From positions 1 to 64,000 of the IMG/VR virus record IMGVR_UViG_3300006754_000014: a stretch of 64,000 nt of DNA, one strand, 5' to 3'. The position numbers and the translations under genes are program-made. Shown piece after piece: positions 7,238 to 15,145 of this stretch. This DNA is from a virus. Below the pieces are notes generated by a model. The model ran no database searches. It saw nothing but the letters and a program-made list of their open reading frames with translations, and was not told the origin of the DNA. The number at the start of each line of letters is the position of its first letter. Position 1 is the stretch's first letter.

Positions 7238-8122
7238 TCAGTCTGTAAGTTGGAAGTCAATATCAACTTTATCATACAATTCCAAAAACGACTTTTTTGT
7301 TTCATCATCAAAACGATTCAAACAGAATCGAAGTGACTTTTCCTTATCTTTAAAAATTTTATAAGCATTAACAATATGAACCAAACGACGAGTAGAGATA
7401 ATCTCATCTACTCCGCCATCATAGAATGTTTTTCTAATGATGTCACCCCAATCCACAAGACGCTTACAAAACTTAGCGTCATCGAAATGTTTTGAAAGAA
7501 TTCTTTGTTCTATGTTAGGGGTTGGATATTCTTGTTCAAAAGTTACAGGGAATCTTTCAAGGAATGCTTCATTAAGTACATTAGTACCAATGAACCTACC
7601 ATCATCAGATCCTTTACCCTTTGTATTAGCAGTTGCGATAACATTAAAACCTGGAGAAGGTTTAATAAACCTACCAATTTTCTTCAGAAAAACTCCCTTA
7701 CCTTCAAGGATAGATTGGAGACATAGAATCTTATTAGAAGCAAGATCAATCTCATCTAAAAGGAGTGTAGCTCCCCTTTCCAATGCCTCGACAACTGGAC
7801 CGTTATGCCATACAGTGTTACCATCAACAAGGCGAAACCCACCAATAAGGTCATCTTCGTCTGTTTCAATTGTTATGTTGACACGGATTAACTCTTTATT
7901 TAGTTGAGCACACGCTTGTTCGATACTAAACGTTTTACCATTACCCGAAAGACCCGTAAGAAATATAGGGTAGAATAAACGGGACTTAATAATGTTTTTA
8001 ATATCGTTAAACGGACCAAACTTGACGAAGGTATCATCTTTTTCAGGGATAAGATTTTGTAACGGCGTTTCAATTGCAGATTTTTCTGAATGAGTTCGTT
8101 TTATAAGTTTGTGTTCGATCAT
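7238..8122 (-). CDS. cobS: CobS-like MoxR-type AAA+ ATPase
   Basis: AAA+ ATPase of the CobS/MoxR type. CobS is the ATPase of the aerobic cobaltochelatase, and cyanophages carry a CobS-like gene. Walker A is G-L-S-G-N-G-K-T (57-64); Walker B is L-L-L-D-E-I-D (120-126). It has the D-D-L-I-G-G-F-R motif typical of CobS/MoxR proteins, sensor-1 A-T-A-N-T-K, and F-L-E-R-F. 294 aa. The VWA protein encoded just upstream (8452-10557) is its probable partner. A remodelling ATPase acting on a host metal chelatase or other target is the most likely role; cobalamin synthesis itself is not shown. Confidence 0.87.
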   Translation of the reverse strand: MIEHKLIKRTHSEKSAIETPLQNLIPEKDDTFVKFGPFNDIKNIIKSRLFYPIFLTGLSGNGKTFSIEQACAQLNKELIRVNITIETDEDDLIGGFRLVDGNTVWHNGPVVEALERGATLLLDEIDLASNKILCLQSILEGKGVFLKKIGRFIKPSPGFNVIATANTKGKGSDDGRFIGTNVLNEAFLERFPVTFEQEYPTPNIEQRILSKHFDDAKFCKRLVDWGDIIRKTFYDGGVDEIISTRRLVHIVNAYKIFKDKEKSLRFCLNRFDDETKKSFLELYDKVDIDFQLTD

Positions 8123-8176
8123 TCATGTAACGAATCAATATAATTATAATAACCCAATTAAATTTAATTTACTATC

Positions 8177-8425
8177 TTAAGTAGACACTTTCTTGGTTGT
8201 ACCAGTACTTGGTCCAGTAACTGGAATAGGTCCTTTTGGTCGATTCGGTGGAATTGCCACTGGAGAACTATTAGATCCAGATAGTAATTGTAAAGCCTGA
8301 ATACCACCATCCAACTTATAGAATTTCTCTTTCAATACCAATATAGTGGCTTCTCCTTCTTTAATTTGGGCAAGGACAGTTTGTTTTTGTTTCTGGAAAT
8401 CAGCGAGTAATTCTTCTACAGTCAT
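8177..8425 (-). CDS. Small coiled-coil protein, 82 aa
   Basis: Residues 1-50 form a predicted coiled coil (MTVEELLADFQKQKQTV onward, with heptad Leu/Ile/Val). Residues 51-82 are a Pro/Gly/Ser/Thr tail. It lies between the CobT-like and CobS-like genes with an ATAAATA box 21 nt upstream of its start, so it may be expressed late and separately. Function unknown. Confidence 0.75.
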   Translation of the reverse strand: MTVEELLADFQKQKQTVLAQIKEGEATILVLKEKFYKLDGGIQALQLLSGSNSSPVAIPPNRPKGPIPVTGPSTGTTKKVST

Positions 8426-8445
8426 ATCAAAAAATTGAATCGTTT

Positions 8446-8452
8446 TATTTAT
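8446..8452 (-). promoter_or_regulatory. Late promoter -10 candidate (ATAAATA)
   Basis: ATAAATA on the minus strand, 21 nt upstream of the coiled-coil gene at 8425, overlapping the stop codon of the CobT-like gene. Confidence 0.45.
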
Positions 8453-10557
8453 TATACCACCATTTCAATAAATTCGTCCAAAACCCTTTTATTCATTTTT
8501 TTAGATTTAAGAGATTTTTTGAAAGCACTTCCTATTTGAACCTTAGTTGCATCTTCTCTAACTTCAAAAGAAGTATCATTATTCAAGACCTTTGAAGAGA
8601 TAGCAATATAAGAATCGTAAAGATTATTTCTTACAGAAACAGATCTATTCTTTTTCCAATTCTCACGAATTTCCTCCTTATCTTTAACAAGAAGCATATC
8701 CATAAAACTTGTAAAATCACGTGTAGAATTAATCAATCTAATACCAACAAAATTAGTAAAAGGAAATCTATTCTTTAGTTGACGTAAAAAGGGTTTTGTT
8801 TGGTATGGAGAATTTACAAAAGAATAAACATATCCAGTCATACGATCTCTTAGATAACAACTACCCGTTCTAATAGAGGCAAAACCAAGATAAAGTTCAT
8901 CTTCCCAATTTCTTTGCACATTAACTCTACGTTTCACAGAAGTAGCTTCACCATCAGTTAAGATAATACAGTGAACTTTTTGTAGACTATATCTTTTCTT
9001 AAATTGTGGAATAATTTTATTAAGAGATATCAATGCCTCATTGAGAGGAGTTCCAGAAAGATTTACACGATCTGGTACACAATAAGTACAATTATACCTA
9101 TTATTATAAGCATAAGAAATTCTATACAAGTTTTTAATCTGATTATCCAATTCCTTACCCTTACACTTACTAGTAAGAATATTCATCAATGAAAAATTAT
9201 TCGGAATATGAACTACATGATTCTTAGGTTCATAATGATCTGGCCCCTGTACTTTACCATTCCATTCATTGGTAAAAGCATATACATCAAAGGGAAGTCC
9301 AACCTTCTTACAGAACCATACCAAATTAAAAAGTTGTTTACATGTATCATGAAGAACTTCATGCATAGATCCAGACCAATCCAACAGAAAGATCAATCCA
9401 TGACTCTTTCCATCTGGAACTACCGTAATCTTTTTAAAAATATCTTCATTCCATTTATAGGTATGAATGGAATTCATATCAAGAACTCCAGTCTTAGAAT
9501 TTAAAGATCTCTTATAACTATCGGCAGACTTACGACATTCAAATTCTTTTATAAGATAATTAACTTCACGCTGGGCAGATTTTTTAAACTGATTAAAATC
9601 TTCATCAACTTTTACAAAATTATTTGTTCCTACTCTATAAGTTTGTTCCTTAAAATTATTTTCAACATGATCACTAAATTCAATATTATCAATAATAATA
9701 GTATCTAGATTAACTGATGGAATTTCAAGATAAACATTTTCTCTATAATACCTATCACTAGAAAGGGTTTCTAATGCCTCATCAAAAGATTCTTGAGTCT
9801 CTACAACAGGTTTAGAAGGAGTATGAGAAACCACCCCACTATCAGCGCCGCCAGTATTGTTGCTCCTTTTAGGAGTAACAGGGCCATCACTATCAGTATT
9901 GGAGCAAACGTCGTTACTAGAAATATCGTCAGAGGAATCAGAACCAATGCTTGAAGAATCCAATTTTTCTTCCAAATCTTTCGGATCCTTTTGAGGGGTT
10001 TCTTCTTTTTTGATTTCTTCGGTACAATAGTTGTGGAGGATTGTGGAGGCATGAATTACATCTTCAAAAGTTTCTACATCTAATACAGTATTTACAATAT
10101 CCATTTCTCTCTTAGAAAAACGAATATCAATAAAAGGACCGATTTTAGTATTAAGATTAATTTTATCAGCAAGACTCATCTTATTAACATCAGTGTCTTC
10201 TATACAGAAAAAATCTTGATCGGCTAATTCTTTGTATCCATTATAAAATGTTTTTTTGAGTCCAGGATATTTGCGACGCATCAATTTCTCAATACGAACA
10301 TCTTCCACTACATTAATAACAGATGGAAAAGTACCCATACACTCCTTTAAATCCGCTTCAGGAGTAAAGAGTGCATGACCTACTTCATGACCCACTAGAA
10401 GGTCATATACGACGTTTGAGGCAAGGTTCCATGAAGGAAGGGTCAGTACACGATTCACAACATCAAAAGAAGCTGTAGAAACATCTCTGTGTTCTATAAC
10501 CAAATCTTCTGTTGCTAGAAGACGTGCTAGATTTTCCTTAACCTCATTACGATTCAT
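8452..10557 (-). CDS. CobT-like VWA-domain protein with HExxH motif
   Basis: 701-aa partner of the CobS-like ATPase. N-terminal domain (1-180) contains G-H-E-V-G-H (57-61), a zinc-peptidase HExxH pattern, followed by N-V-V-E-D-V-R-I-E-K-L-M-R-R (83-96), also seen in CobT-type chelatase subunits. Residues about 183-260 form an acidic Ser/Asp-rich linker. The C-terminal half is a von Willebrand A domain with a complete MIDAS: D-W-S-G-S (393-397), S-G-T-P-L-N-E-A-L and I-L-T-D-G-E-A-T. CobT or a MoxR-linked metallopeptidase are the alternatives. Overlaps the next upstream gene by 4 nt. Confidence 0.82.
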   Translation of the reverse strand: MNRNEVKENLARLLATEDLVIEHRDVSTASFDVVNRVLTLPSWNLASNVVYDLLVGHEVGHALFTPEADLKECMGTFPSVINVVEDVRIEKLMRRKYPGLKKTFYNGYKELADQDFFCIEDTDVNKMSLADKINLNTKIGPFIDIRFSKREMDIVNTVLDVETFEDVIHASTILHNYCTEEIKKEETPQKDPKDLEEKLDSSSIGSDSSDDISSNDVCSNTDSDGPVTPKRSNNTGGADSGVVSHTPSKPVVETQESFDEALETLSSDRYYRENVYLEIPSVNLDTIIIDNIEFSDHVENNFKEQTYRVGTNNFVKVDEDFNQFKKSAQREVNYLIKEFECRKSADSYKRSLNSKTGVLDMNSIHTYKWNEDIFKKITVVPDGKSHGLIFLLDWSGSMHEVLHDTCKQLFNLVWFCKKVGLPFDVYAFTNEWNGKVQGPDHYEPKNHVVHIPNNFSLMNILTSKCKGKELDNQIKNLYRISYAYNNRYNCTYCVPDRVNLSGTPLNEALISLNKIIPQFKKRYSLQKVHCIILTDGEATSVKRRVNVQRNWEDELYLGFASIRTGSCYLRDRMTGYVYSFVNSPYQTKPFLRQLKNRFPFTNFVGIRLINSTRDFTSFMDMLLVKDKEEIRENWKKNRSVSVRNNLYDSYIAISSKVLNNDTSFEVREDATKVQIGSAFKKSLKSKKMNKRVLDEFIEMVV

Positions 10558-10790
10558 TTGGATCTCAGTTCCTTAACGATACGAATAGCCTCATTAATAT
10601 CAAGATCCCATCCATAATCTGGATGAGGATCCACAAGCATTTTAACTATATCTTCATCAGTCTCACCTTTTGCATATAAAGCAGCAATTTTTGCTTCACA
10701 AATATAATCTTCATATGTCGCATTATCACCCAAATCAGCAGGCATGTGCATTGGTTCAGCTTTGTGAACCTTGCGAACAACGTTAGACAT
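10554..10790 (-). CDS. Hypothetical protein, 78 aa
   Basis: Small acidic helical protein (D-Y-I-C-E-A-K-I-A-A-L-Y-A-K-G-E-T-D-E-D-I) ending in I-N-E-A-I-R-I-V-K-E-L-R-S-K. It overlaps the CobT-like gene by 4 nt (ATGA) and is the first gene of that transcription unit after the hairpin at 10828-10848. Function unknown; it may belong to the CobS/CobT-like system. Confidence 0.72.
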   Translation of the reverse strand: MSNVVRKVHKAEPMHMPADLGDNATYEDYICEAKIAALYAKGETDEDIVKMLVDPHPDYGWDLDINEAIRIVKELRSK

Positions 10791-10962
10791 GTGTACGGAG
10801 GTTTAGTACTTTCTCAATATACGACGAAACCCGCCTCTTGGGCGGGTTCAATAGACGGTTTAACAAGTGTCTACGTCTTTCTCTAGCACTTCGTAGTGCC
10901 TGTGGTTTAAGAGTCCTCTTCTGACTCTTCTTGCTGTGATGTTGCCAATTTGGAACGTTCAT
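10783..10962 (-). CDS. Candidate very basic protein, 59 aa (overlapping)
   Basis: Opens MNVPNWQHHSKKSQKRT and contains A-L-R-S-A-R-E-R-R-R-H-L-L-N-R-L and P-P-K-R-R-V. It overlaps the 52-aa gene at 10907-11065 by 56 nt in another frame and the next gene by 8 nt. Its basic, helical composition is protein-like, but part of it coincides with the GC-rich hairpin at 10828-10848, which favours a terminator. A real small nucleic-acid-binding protein or a fortuitous frame are both possible. Confidence 0.38.
   Translation of the reverse strand: MNVPNWQHHSKKSQKRTLKPQALRSARERRRHLLNRLLNPPKRRVSSYIEKVLNLRTHV
10828..10848 (-). terminator. GC-rich hairpin (possible terminator)
   Basis: Perfect 8-bp stem AACCCGCC / GGCGGGTT around a 5-nt loop. 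On the minus strand it is followed only by TTTCGTCG, so it is a weak intrinsic terminator at best. It lies after the gp47-gp46 unit and before the CobT/CobS unit, so it probably separates the two or attenuates read-through. Confidence 0.5.
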
Positions 10963-11065
10963 GGATCTGACTTAAATAACGATCACTTCTGGGGTCTGTT
11001 ATTAAGACCATTCCTGATTCGTGGAATGATTCAGCGTAATCGACGGGTCTTCTTATATTGGTCAT
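10907..11065 (-). CDS. Hypothetical protein, 52 aa
   Basis: Starts MTNIRRPVDYAESFHESG and ends in the acidic tail Q-Q-E-E-S-E-E-D-S. The ATG overlaps the gp46 stop by 4 nt (ATGA), strong support for translation from the gp46 transcript. No domain recognised. Confidence 0.65.
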   Translation of the reverse strand: MTNIRRPVDYAESFHESGMVLITDPRSDRYLSQIHERSKLATSQQEESEEDS

Positions 11066-12774
11066 TCTACTATTCTACTAAATCCTTTGATTTTGTCAAA
11101 CTTTATTACGTTAAGAAATTTATCAAGTAAATCTGACTTATGAGATATAACAAATATATTTGCGTTCTTAATAACGAATCTTATAATCTTCAAAAACTCA
11201 TCTGTTCCAAACCCATCAAGAGAAGAATCAAAAACCTCATCCATAATTAACAGATTGGTATTTGCTGAATTTTTATACCTAGCAACCTCTCTCCAAGTGA
11301 ACAGAAGGGCCAAATCAATTCTCATTTTTTCTCCTTCCGAAAAAGAAGAATAGGAGAAGTCTTCGTGAATTGGGGATTGGATAGTCTCGTTGAACTCTTC
11401 GTCTAATTGGAAGTTGATGTAAAAATCCATCATTTGAAGGTACTTATTAACCTGTTGATTAATGAATGGTAAGTACTTCTTAATGATACTTGTTTTTACG
11501 CCTCCGTCCTTTAAAAGACTGTAAACGAAATCATATTCAGAGATCTTCTGTTTTAAATCGGTTAACTTTTCAAATACTCCAGATAATTGTTTCTTAAACG
11601 AATTTAACTTCTCATGCTCAGTATTTCGGTTCTGTAATGTATTGGTAATGACTTGAATTTCATGTTCCAGATCCTTCGATTGAGTTCTGAAATCTTCAAT
11701 CCGAGTATTGTTTTGAGAAATGCCATGCGTTAGGGAAATAACCTCCTTTGATACTTGATTAAATTGGCGCTCTAGTTGTTCGGTTTTACTAATTGCGTCC
11801 TTGAGTTCATTAAACCCAAGTTGCAACTCATTTATCTTATTTTGAGCGAGAACAATTCTATTTAAGCGAATGTTTTCTTCTATATCCTGATCACATGTAG
11901 GGCATGTTACATTCTCTTCAAAAAATTTATGTTCCTTATCAATTGTTTGTATTTTATTCTCCAATTGACCTCTAATAGTACTTAATTTCTTAAGTTTCTT
12001 TGGTGCTCCAATAAGAGTTTCTAATGTTTTTTGTTTAGATTCAATTGATTCTTGATTGTTTTTATTTTTAGATATTAGATCAGTAATTTCTCCATTAATA
12101 TCAGTACATTTCTTTGTATACTTCTCAATATTATCTTGACCGCGAGTCTCAGCATCAGAAATAAAGTGTTCTTGCATTGTCACTTTATCTTTAATGGATT
12201 CTTTACTTAATTGTAAAGTTCTTATATCTTCCTTTATTACACGAATTTTATTCTTTACAATATCATTCATAGAAGAAAAGATCTTAATATCTAAAAGATC
12301 TTCAATCACTTCTCTACGATGAGAAGCTGTCAATTGCATAAACGGAACAAAGTTACTACTACCCAGAATTACAATCTGTGTAAAAGATTTGTAATTCATC
12401 TTCAATACATTCTGTTCTAACCACTTCTGTTGATCATTAGCATTAGAAAATTGATCCATCACAGAACCATTTCTATGAATCTCAAAGATGTTTGGTTTTA
12501 TTCCTCGAACTACCTTCCATCCAGTATCTCCTATAGAAAACTCTATCTCTACCCTACAATCCTTCTCATTAGTAGTATTAACTAACTGACCTTTATTAAT
12601 TTTACGAAATGGTTTGCCAAATAAAGTAAACGTCAATGCATCCAGCACGGTACTCTTACCAGCACCATTAGTTCCAATAACTAACGTAGTATCTGTTTCA
12701 TTTAAAATAATCTCAGTCGGATGATTTCCAGTAGATAAAAAATTCTTCCAACGAATTTTCTCAAAAATGATCAT
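11062..12774 (-). CDS. 46: gp46, Rad50-like recombination nuclease subunit
   Basis: SMC-like ATPase that with gp47 resects DNA ends for recombination-dependent replication and host DNA breakdown. Walker A is G-T-N-G-A-G-K-S (34-41). Long coiled coils lie at about 170-285 and 300-400, joined by the zinc hook C-P-T-C (291-294). The ABC signature S-F-S-E-G-E-K-M-R near 487 and Walker B L-L-I-M-D-E-V-F-D near 517 complete the head. 570 aa, close to T4 (560). It follows the DUF3110 gene with a 4-nt overlap. Confidence 0.96.
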   Translation of the reverse strand: MIIFEKIRWKNFLSTGNHPTEIILNETDTTLVIGTNGAGKSTVLDALTFTLFGKPFRKINKGQLVNTTNEKDCRVEIEFSIGDTGWKVVRGIKPNIFEIHRNGSVMDQFSNANDQQKWLEQNVLKMNYKSFTQIVILGSSNFVPFMQLTASHRREVIEDLLDIKIFSSMNDIVKNKIRVIKEDIRTLQLSKESIKDKVTMQEHFISDAETRGQDNIEKYTKKCTDINGEITDLISKNKNNQESIESKQKTLETLIGAPKKLKKLSTIRGQLENKIQTIDKEHKFFEENVTCPTCDQDIEENIRLNRIVLAQNKINELQLGFNELKDAISKTEQLERQFNQVSKEVISLTHGISQNNTRIEDFRTQSKDLEHEIQVITNTLQNRNTEHEKLNSFKKQLSGVFEKLTDLKQKISEYDFVYSLLKDGGVKTSIIKKYLPFINQQVNKYLQMMDFYINFQLDEEFNETIQSPIHEDFSYSSFSEGEKMRIDLALLFTWREVARYKNSANTNLLIMDEVFDSSLDGFGTDEFLKIIRFVIKNANIFVISHKSDLLDKFLNVIKFDKIKGFSRIVE

Positions 12775-13046
12775 GTATAATTTGGTGGTATGACAATATC
12801 ATCAGGCGTGATCACAACATATTGATAATCATGAAATTCACAAACCTTTTTAACTAGATCACTTTCAACTTCAACAACCTTAAGTTTAGGATGTCTCCCA
12901 TCAAGTTCCAATTGATATGAATATCTCTCAGCATCCTCTGACTCTTCAAACATAAAGATAGTCTCATTTCCCCCATCATCAATGATGGAATAAGCACCGC
13001 CAGTACTTTCTTCCTCTTCAGGGTCATGAACACTGAGTATATACAC
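12771..13046 (-). CDS. DUF3110-like protein
   Basis: The start M-Y-I-L-S-V-H-D and the E-T-I-F-M-F-E-E-S-E-D-A-E-R-Y-S-Y-Q-L-E segment match DUF3110, a small domain common in cyanobacteria and plastids and seen in cyanophages. Family function is unknown. 91 aa. It is wedged between gp47 and gp46, overlapping gp46 by 4 nt and abutting gp47, so it is made in step with the recombination nuclease. Confidence 0.8.
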   Translation of the reverse strand: MYILSVHDPEEEESTGGAYSIIDDGGNETIFMFEESEDAERYSYQLELDGRHPKLKVVEVESDLVKKVCEFHDYQYVVITPDDIVIPPNYT

Positions 13047-14098
13047 TATTCTACCACCTCACACGCTTCTTTGTAAACCTCTTGAACCACATTCTTAATT
13101 GATTGACTATCAATATCAGTTTCCGATTCATCAATATATCTAGTCAGAATGGAAAGAGTATCTTCTGATTCTGTAGCTTCAAATTGATCCTTCGAATACC
13201 AACCAGAAAAATCAACACTCTCAATAATTTTCAAATCAGCTACATTTGAAGAGAATAATTTATCGATAAACTTTTCAAATTTCTTCTGATCGGATTTTTT
13301 ACGAACAATAAGTTTTACAATTTTATTTTCATACTCTCTAGTATCAAAAGTTTGATAATTGGTATCTTCATAATAAATTTTATAAAAAATATTATAAGGA
13401 TTATTGATAGCAGTATACTCTAAAGTTTCCGTATCAAAAACATGAAATCCTCTTGTATCTCCATAATCATTCCAATAAATTTCATATGGATTTCCTAAGT
13501 AATTAATATTACCTTCTATACTCCTAGTATGATAATGTCCAGATAATACCTTTTTAAAATTTTTATATACATTCTTATCAGCACCATGTTCCATTATACA
13601 ATGGAGATTGGCAGCAAAACCTTTAAGTTCAAGATGTCCCATAGCAACTGAACACTTTGATTTTGTTATTTTCTTATATGTACTTTCTTCGTTTTCAGAA
13701 TTAATCCATGGAATAAATGCTATATCCAAACCACCGATATTTAATTCCTCATATTCACTGACAACATGAATATTATCGTACTCTCGTAATAATAATTCGC
13801 AAGTATTAACTCTGTTAGTATTCTTATAATAGGCGGTGTGATTACCGACAAGACATGTAAGATTAATCCCCCTATCGCGTAGTAGTTGGAAATAGTTGTC
13901 TTTAGCCCACCTGAGTGCAGAATAATTAATGCCTGTCCTGTTATCAAAAGTATCACCCATATCAATGCAAACGGAGATATTATTATCATCCAGATACGGG
14001 AAAAAAACTTCATCATAGAACTTCTGAAAGAAGTCATGAAATAATTTAGAATTTTTACGGGCGCCAAAATGTTGATCGCTTATAATGGCGATTTTCAT
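13046..14098 (-). CDS. 47: gp47, Mre11-like recombination nuclease subunit
   Basis: Metallophosphoesterase nuclease partner of gp46. Metal-binding motifs are in order: S-D-Q-H-F-G near the start, D-M-G-D-T-F-D, V-G-N-H-T, G-H-L-E-L-K-G and S-G-H-Y-H-T-R. 350 aa (T4: 339). Its stop is the base at the start of the DUF3110 gene, and its start touches the stop of gp55, giving the order 55-47-DUF3110-46. Confidence 0.96.
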   Translation of the reverse strand: MKIAIISDQHFGARKNSKLFHDFFQKFYDEVFFPYLDDNNISVCIDMGDTFDNRTGINYSALRWAKDNYFQLLRDRGINLTCLVGNHTAYYKNTNRVNTCELLLREYDNIHVVSEYEELNIGGLDIAFIPWINSENEESTYKKITKSKCSVAMGHLELKGFAANLHCIMEHGADKNVYKNFKKVLSGHYHTRSIEGNINYLGNPYEIYWNDYGDTRGFHVFDTETLEYTAINNPYNIFYKIYYEDTNYQTFDTREYENKIVKLIVRKKSDQKKFEKFIDKLFSSNVADLKIIESVDFSGWYSKDQFEATESEDTLSILTRYIDESETDIDSQSIKNVVQEVYKEACEVVE

Positions 14099-14580
14099 CA
14101 GCGACTCATCTTCGATCGAACATTGTCCTTAATTGAATTGTACTCTGATCTCTCATTACTTGTCAACTCCCCATCAGATACAAATACTTGTTCGAATCCC
14201 GTCTTTTCAATAATCTTCTCTTTAATCTCCAATTGTTTCTTTTCTTTCTGAATTCGTCTCAAGAAAGCATAATGAACAATTTGAGTAAAATAAGCAAATG
14301 GATTCTGAGATTTCTCTGGATTAAAATTGTTTATATATTGAACACAATTCTCAATACCATCACAAATCATATCATCCTTGAACATATAGTTCACAAAATT
14401 TGGTTTATAGGATAAATGAGTTGCGATCTTTAAAAAACATTCCCCAATATAATTAGTAATCCTAGGTCTACCTATCCCCTTGGCATCAGCAATAGCGACC
14501 TGATCTTTATAATCTATAATAGCAATCAAGAACTGCTTATTATTAACATAATGTTCTGACTTTTTTCTACGAGCAGCCAT
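14098..14580 (-). CDS. 55: gp55, late-promoter sigma factor
   Basis: Phage sigma factor that directs host RNA polymerase to late promoters, normally with clamp gp45. The 160-aa protein has the sigma-region-2-like part N-P-F-A-Y-F-T-Q-I-V-H-Y-A-F-L-R-R-I-Q-K-E-K (about 95-117), characteristic of T4-type gp55. It is shorter than T4 gp55 (185 aa). A sigma70-like promoter (14603-14631) lies just upstream. TATAAATA-type boxes throughout the window are its expected targets. No gp33 co-activator was recognised here. Confidence 0.94.
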   Translation of the reverse strand: MAARRKKSEHYVNNKQFLIAIIDYKDQVAIADAKGIGRPRITNYIGECFLKIATHLSYKPNFVNYMFKDDMICDGIENCVQYINNFNPEKSQNPFAYFTQIVHYAFLRRIQKEKKQLEIKEKIIEKTGFEQVFVSDGELTSNERSEYNSIKDNVRSKMSR

Positions 14581-14602
14581 ATAATGCCTTCAAGATAAAG
14601 TA

Positions 14603-14631
14603 ATCCTATCAAATAAATCGATTCTTGACAA
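14603..14631 (-). promoter_or_regulatory. Sigma70-like promoter for gp55
   Basis: TTGTCA (14626-14631), 17-nt spacer, TAGGAT (14603-14608) on the minus strand, ending about 22 nt before the gp55 start. The -35 lies inside the first of two tandem 18-bp repeats. Matches are 5/6 and 4/6. Confidence 0.5.
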
Positions 14632-14659
14632 GTCTATGTAACTTGACAGGTCTATGTAA
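14624..14659. repeat. Tandem 18-bp repeat in the gp55 promoter region
   Basis: CTTGACAAGTCTATGTAA (14624-14641) is followed directly by CTTGACAGGTCTATGTAA (14642-14659), with one mismatch. The copies carry the -35 boxes of two opposing promoters. They may be binding sites for a regulator or the result of duplicating a promoter element. Confidence 0.75.
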
Positions 14660-14671
14660 ACTCTGTATAAT
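14643..14671 (+). promoter_or_regulatory. Consensus sigma70 promoter, antisense direction
   Basis: TTGACA (14643-14648), exactly 17 nt, TATAAT (14666-14671): a perfect host consensus promoter on the plus strand. No plus-strand gene follows, so any transcript would run antisense into the Sm-like gene and uvsW. A GGAGGT sits 9 nt after the -10 box, but it is followed by only a four-codon frame. Confidence 0.65.
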
Positions 14672-14701
14672 AACCTTTGTGGAGGTGCAAGGGAATTAAG
14701 C

Positions 14702-15145
14702 TTAAGCTTCTTCATTACTACTATTAGTCTTTTCATTTAACTTAAACATCTTTTCTAGATGACTTCTAGCTTCCTTTACAGAAGATATATATCCCATATC
14801 TCTAGACATTTTAGCATCTTTATGTCTCTTTCTATGAAGAGTTTTCATATGATGGGTTCTAACGAAGTTTTCATATAGTTCAATACATTCTTCATCTTTT
14901 GATTCGGATATAGTTATAACTTTATCCATAGTAACCATGAATAGATCTTCTCTACCAAATTTCATCCATGGTTCCAATCTGAATCCTATTGCTAAGTCAG
15001 TATTTGGTGCTTTAACAGTTGCTAGTATTACAGGGTTTGAAAGTAATAGAAGAGTACGTGTTTCCTCTTCACTTACGGATACTTTAGCGAATAGTTCTTC
15101 TCCGGTTATTAGTTTTATATGTGAATAAAAATCTTCTTCAATCAT
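14702..15145 (-). CDS. Sm-like-fold candidate protein, 147 aa
   Basis: Residues 8-85 read like a five-strand Sm/LSm barrel: I-K-L-I-T-G-E-E-L-F-A-K-V, T-L-L-L-L-S-N-P-V-I-L, then P-W-M-K-F-G and M-V-T-M-D-K-V-I-T-I-S-E. The rest is a charged helical tail with many Lys and His. Sm-like proteins bind RNA, but this is fold resemblance only. It lies between uvsW (4-nt overlap) and gp55 and faces the consensus promoter on the opposite strand. Confidence 0.6.
   Translation of the reverse strand: MIEEDFYSHIKLITGEELFAKVSVSEEETRTLLLLSNPVILATVKAPNTDLAIGFRLEPWMKFGREDLFMVTMDKVITISESKDEECIELYENFVRTHHMKTLHRKRHKDAKMSRDMGYISSVKEARSHLEKMFKLNEKTNSSNEEA

Noticed and set aside
7437-7907. Plus-strand frame of 156 codons opposite the CobS-like gene
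   Set aside because: It mirrors the Walker-motif region of a clear AAA+ gene; composition (Arg/Ser-rich) is not protein-like.
14643-14700. Short reading frame after the consensus promoter
   Set aside because: The GGAGGT is followed only by a four-codon frame ending in TAA, so it does not encode a useful protein.
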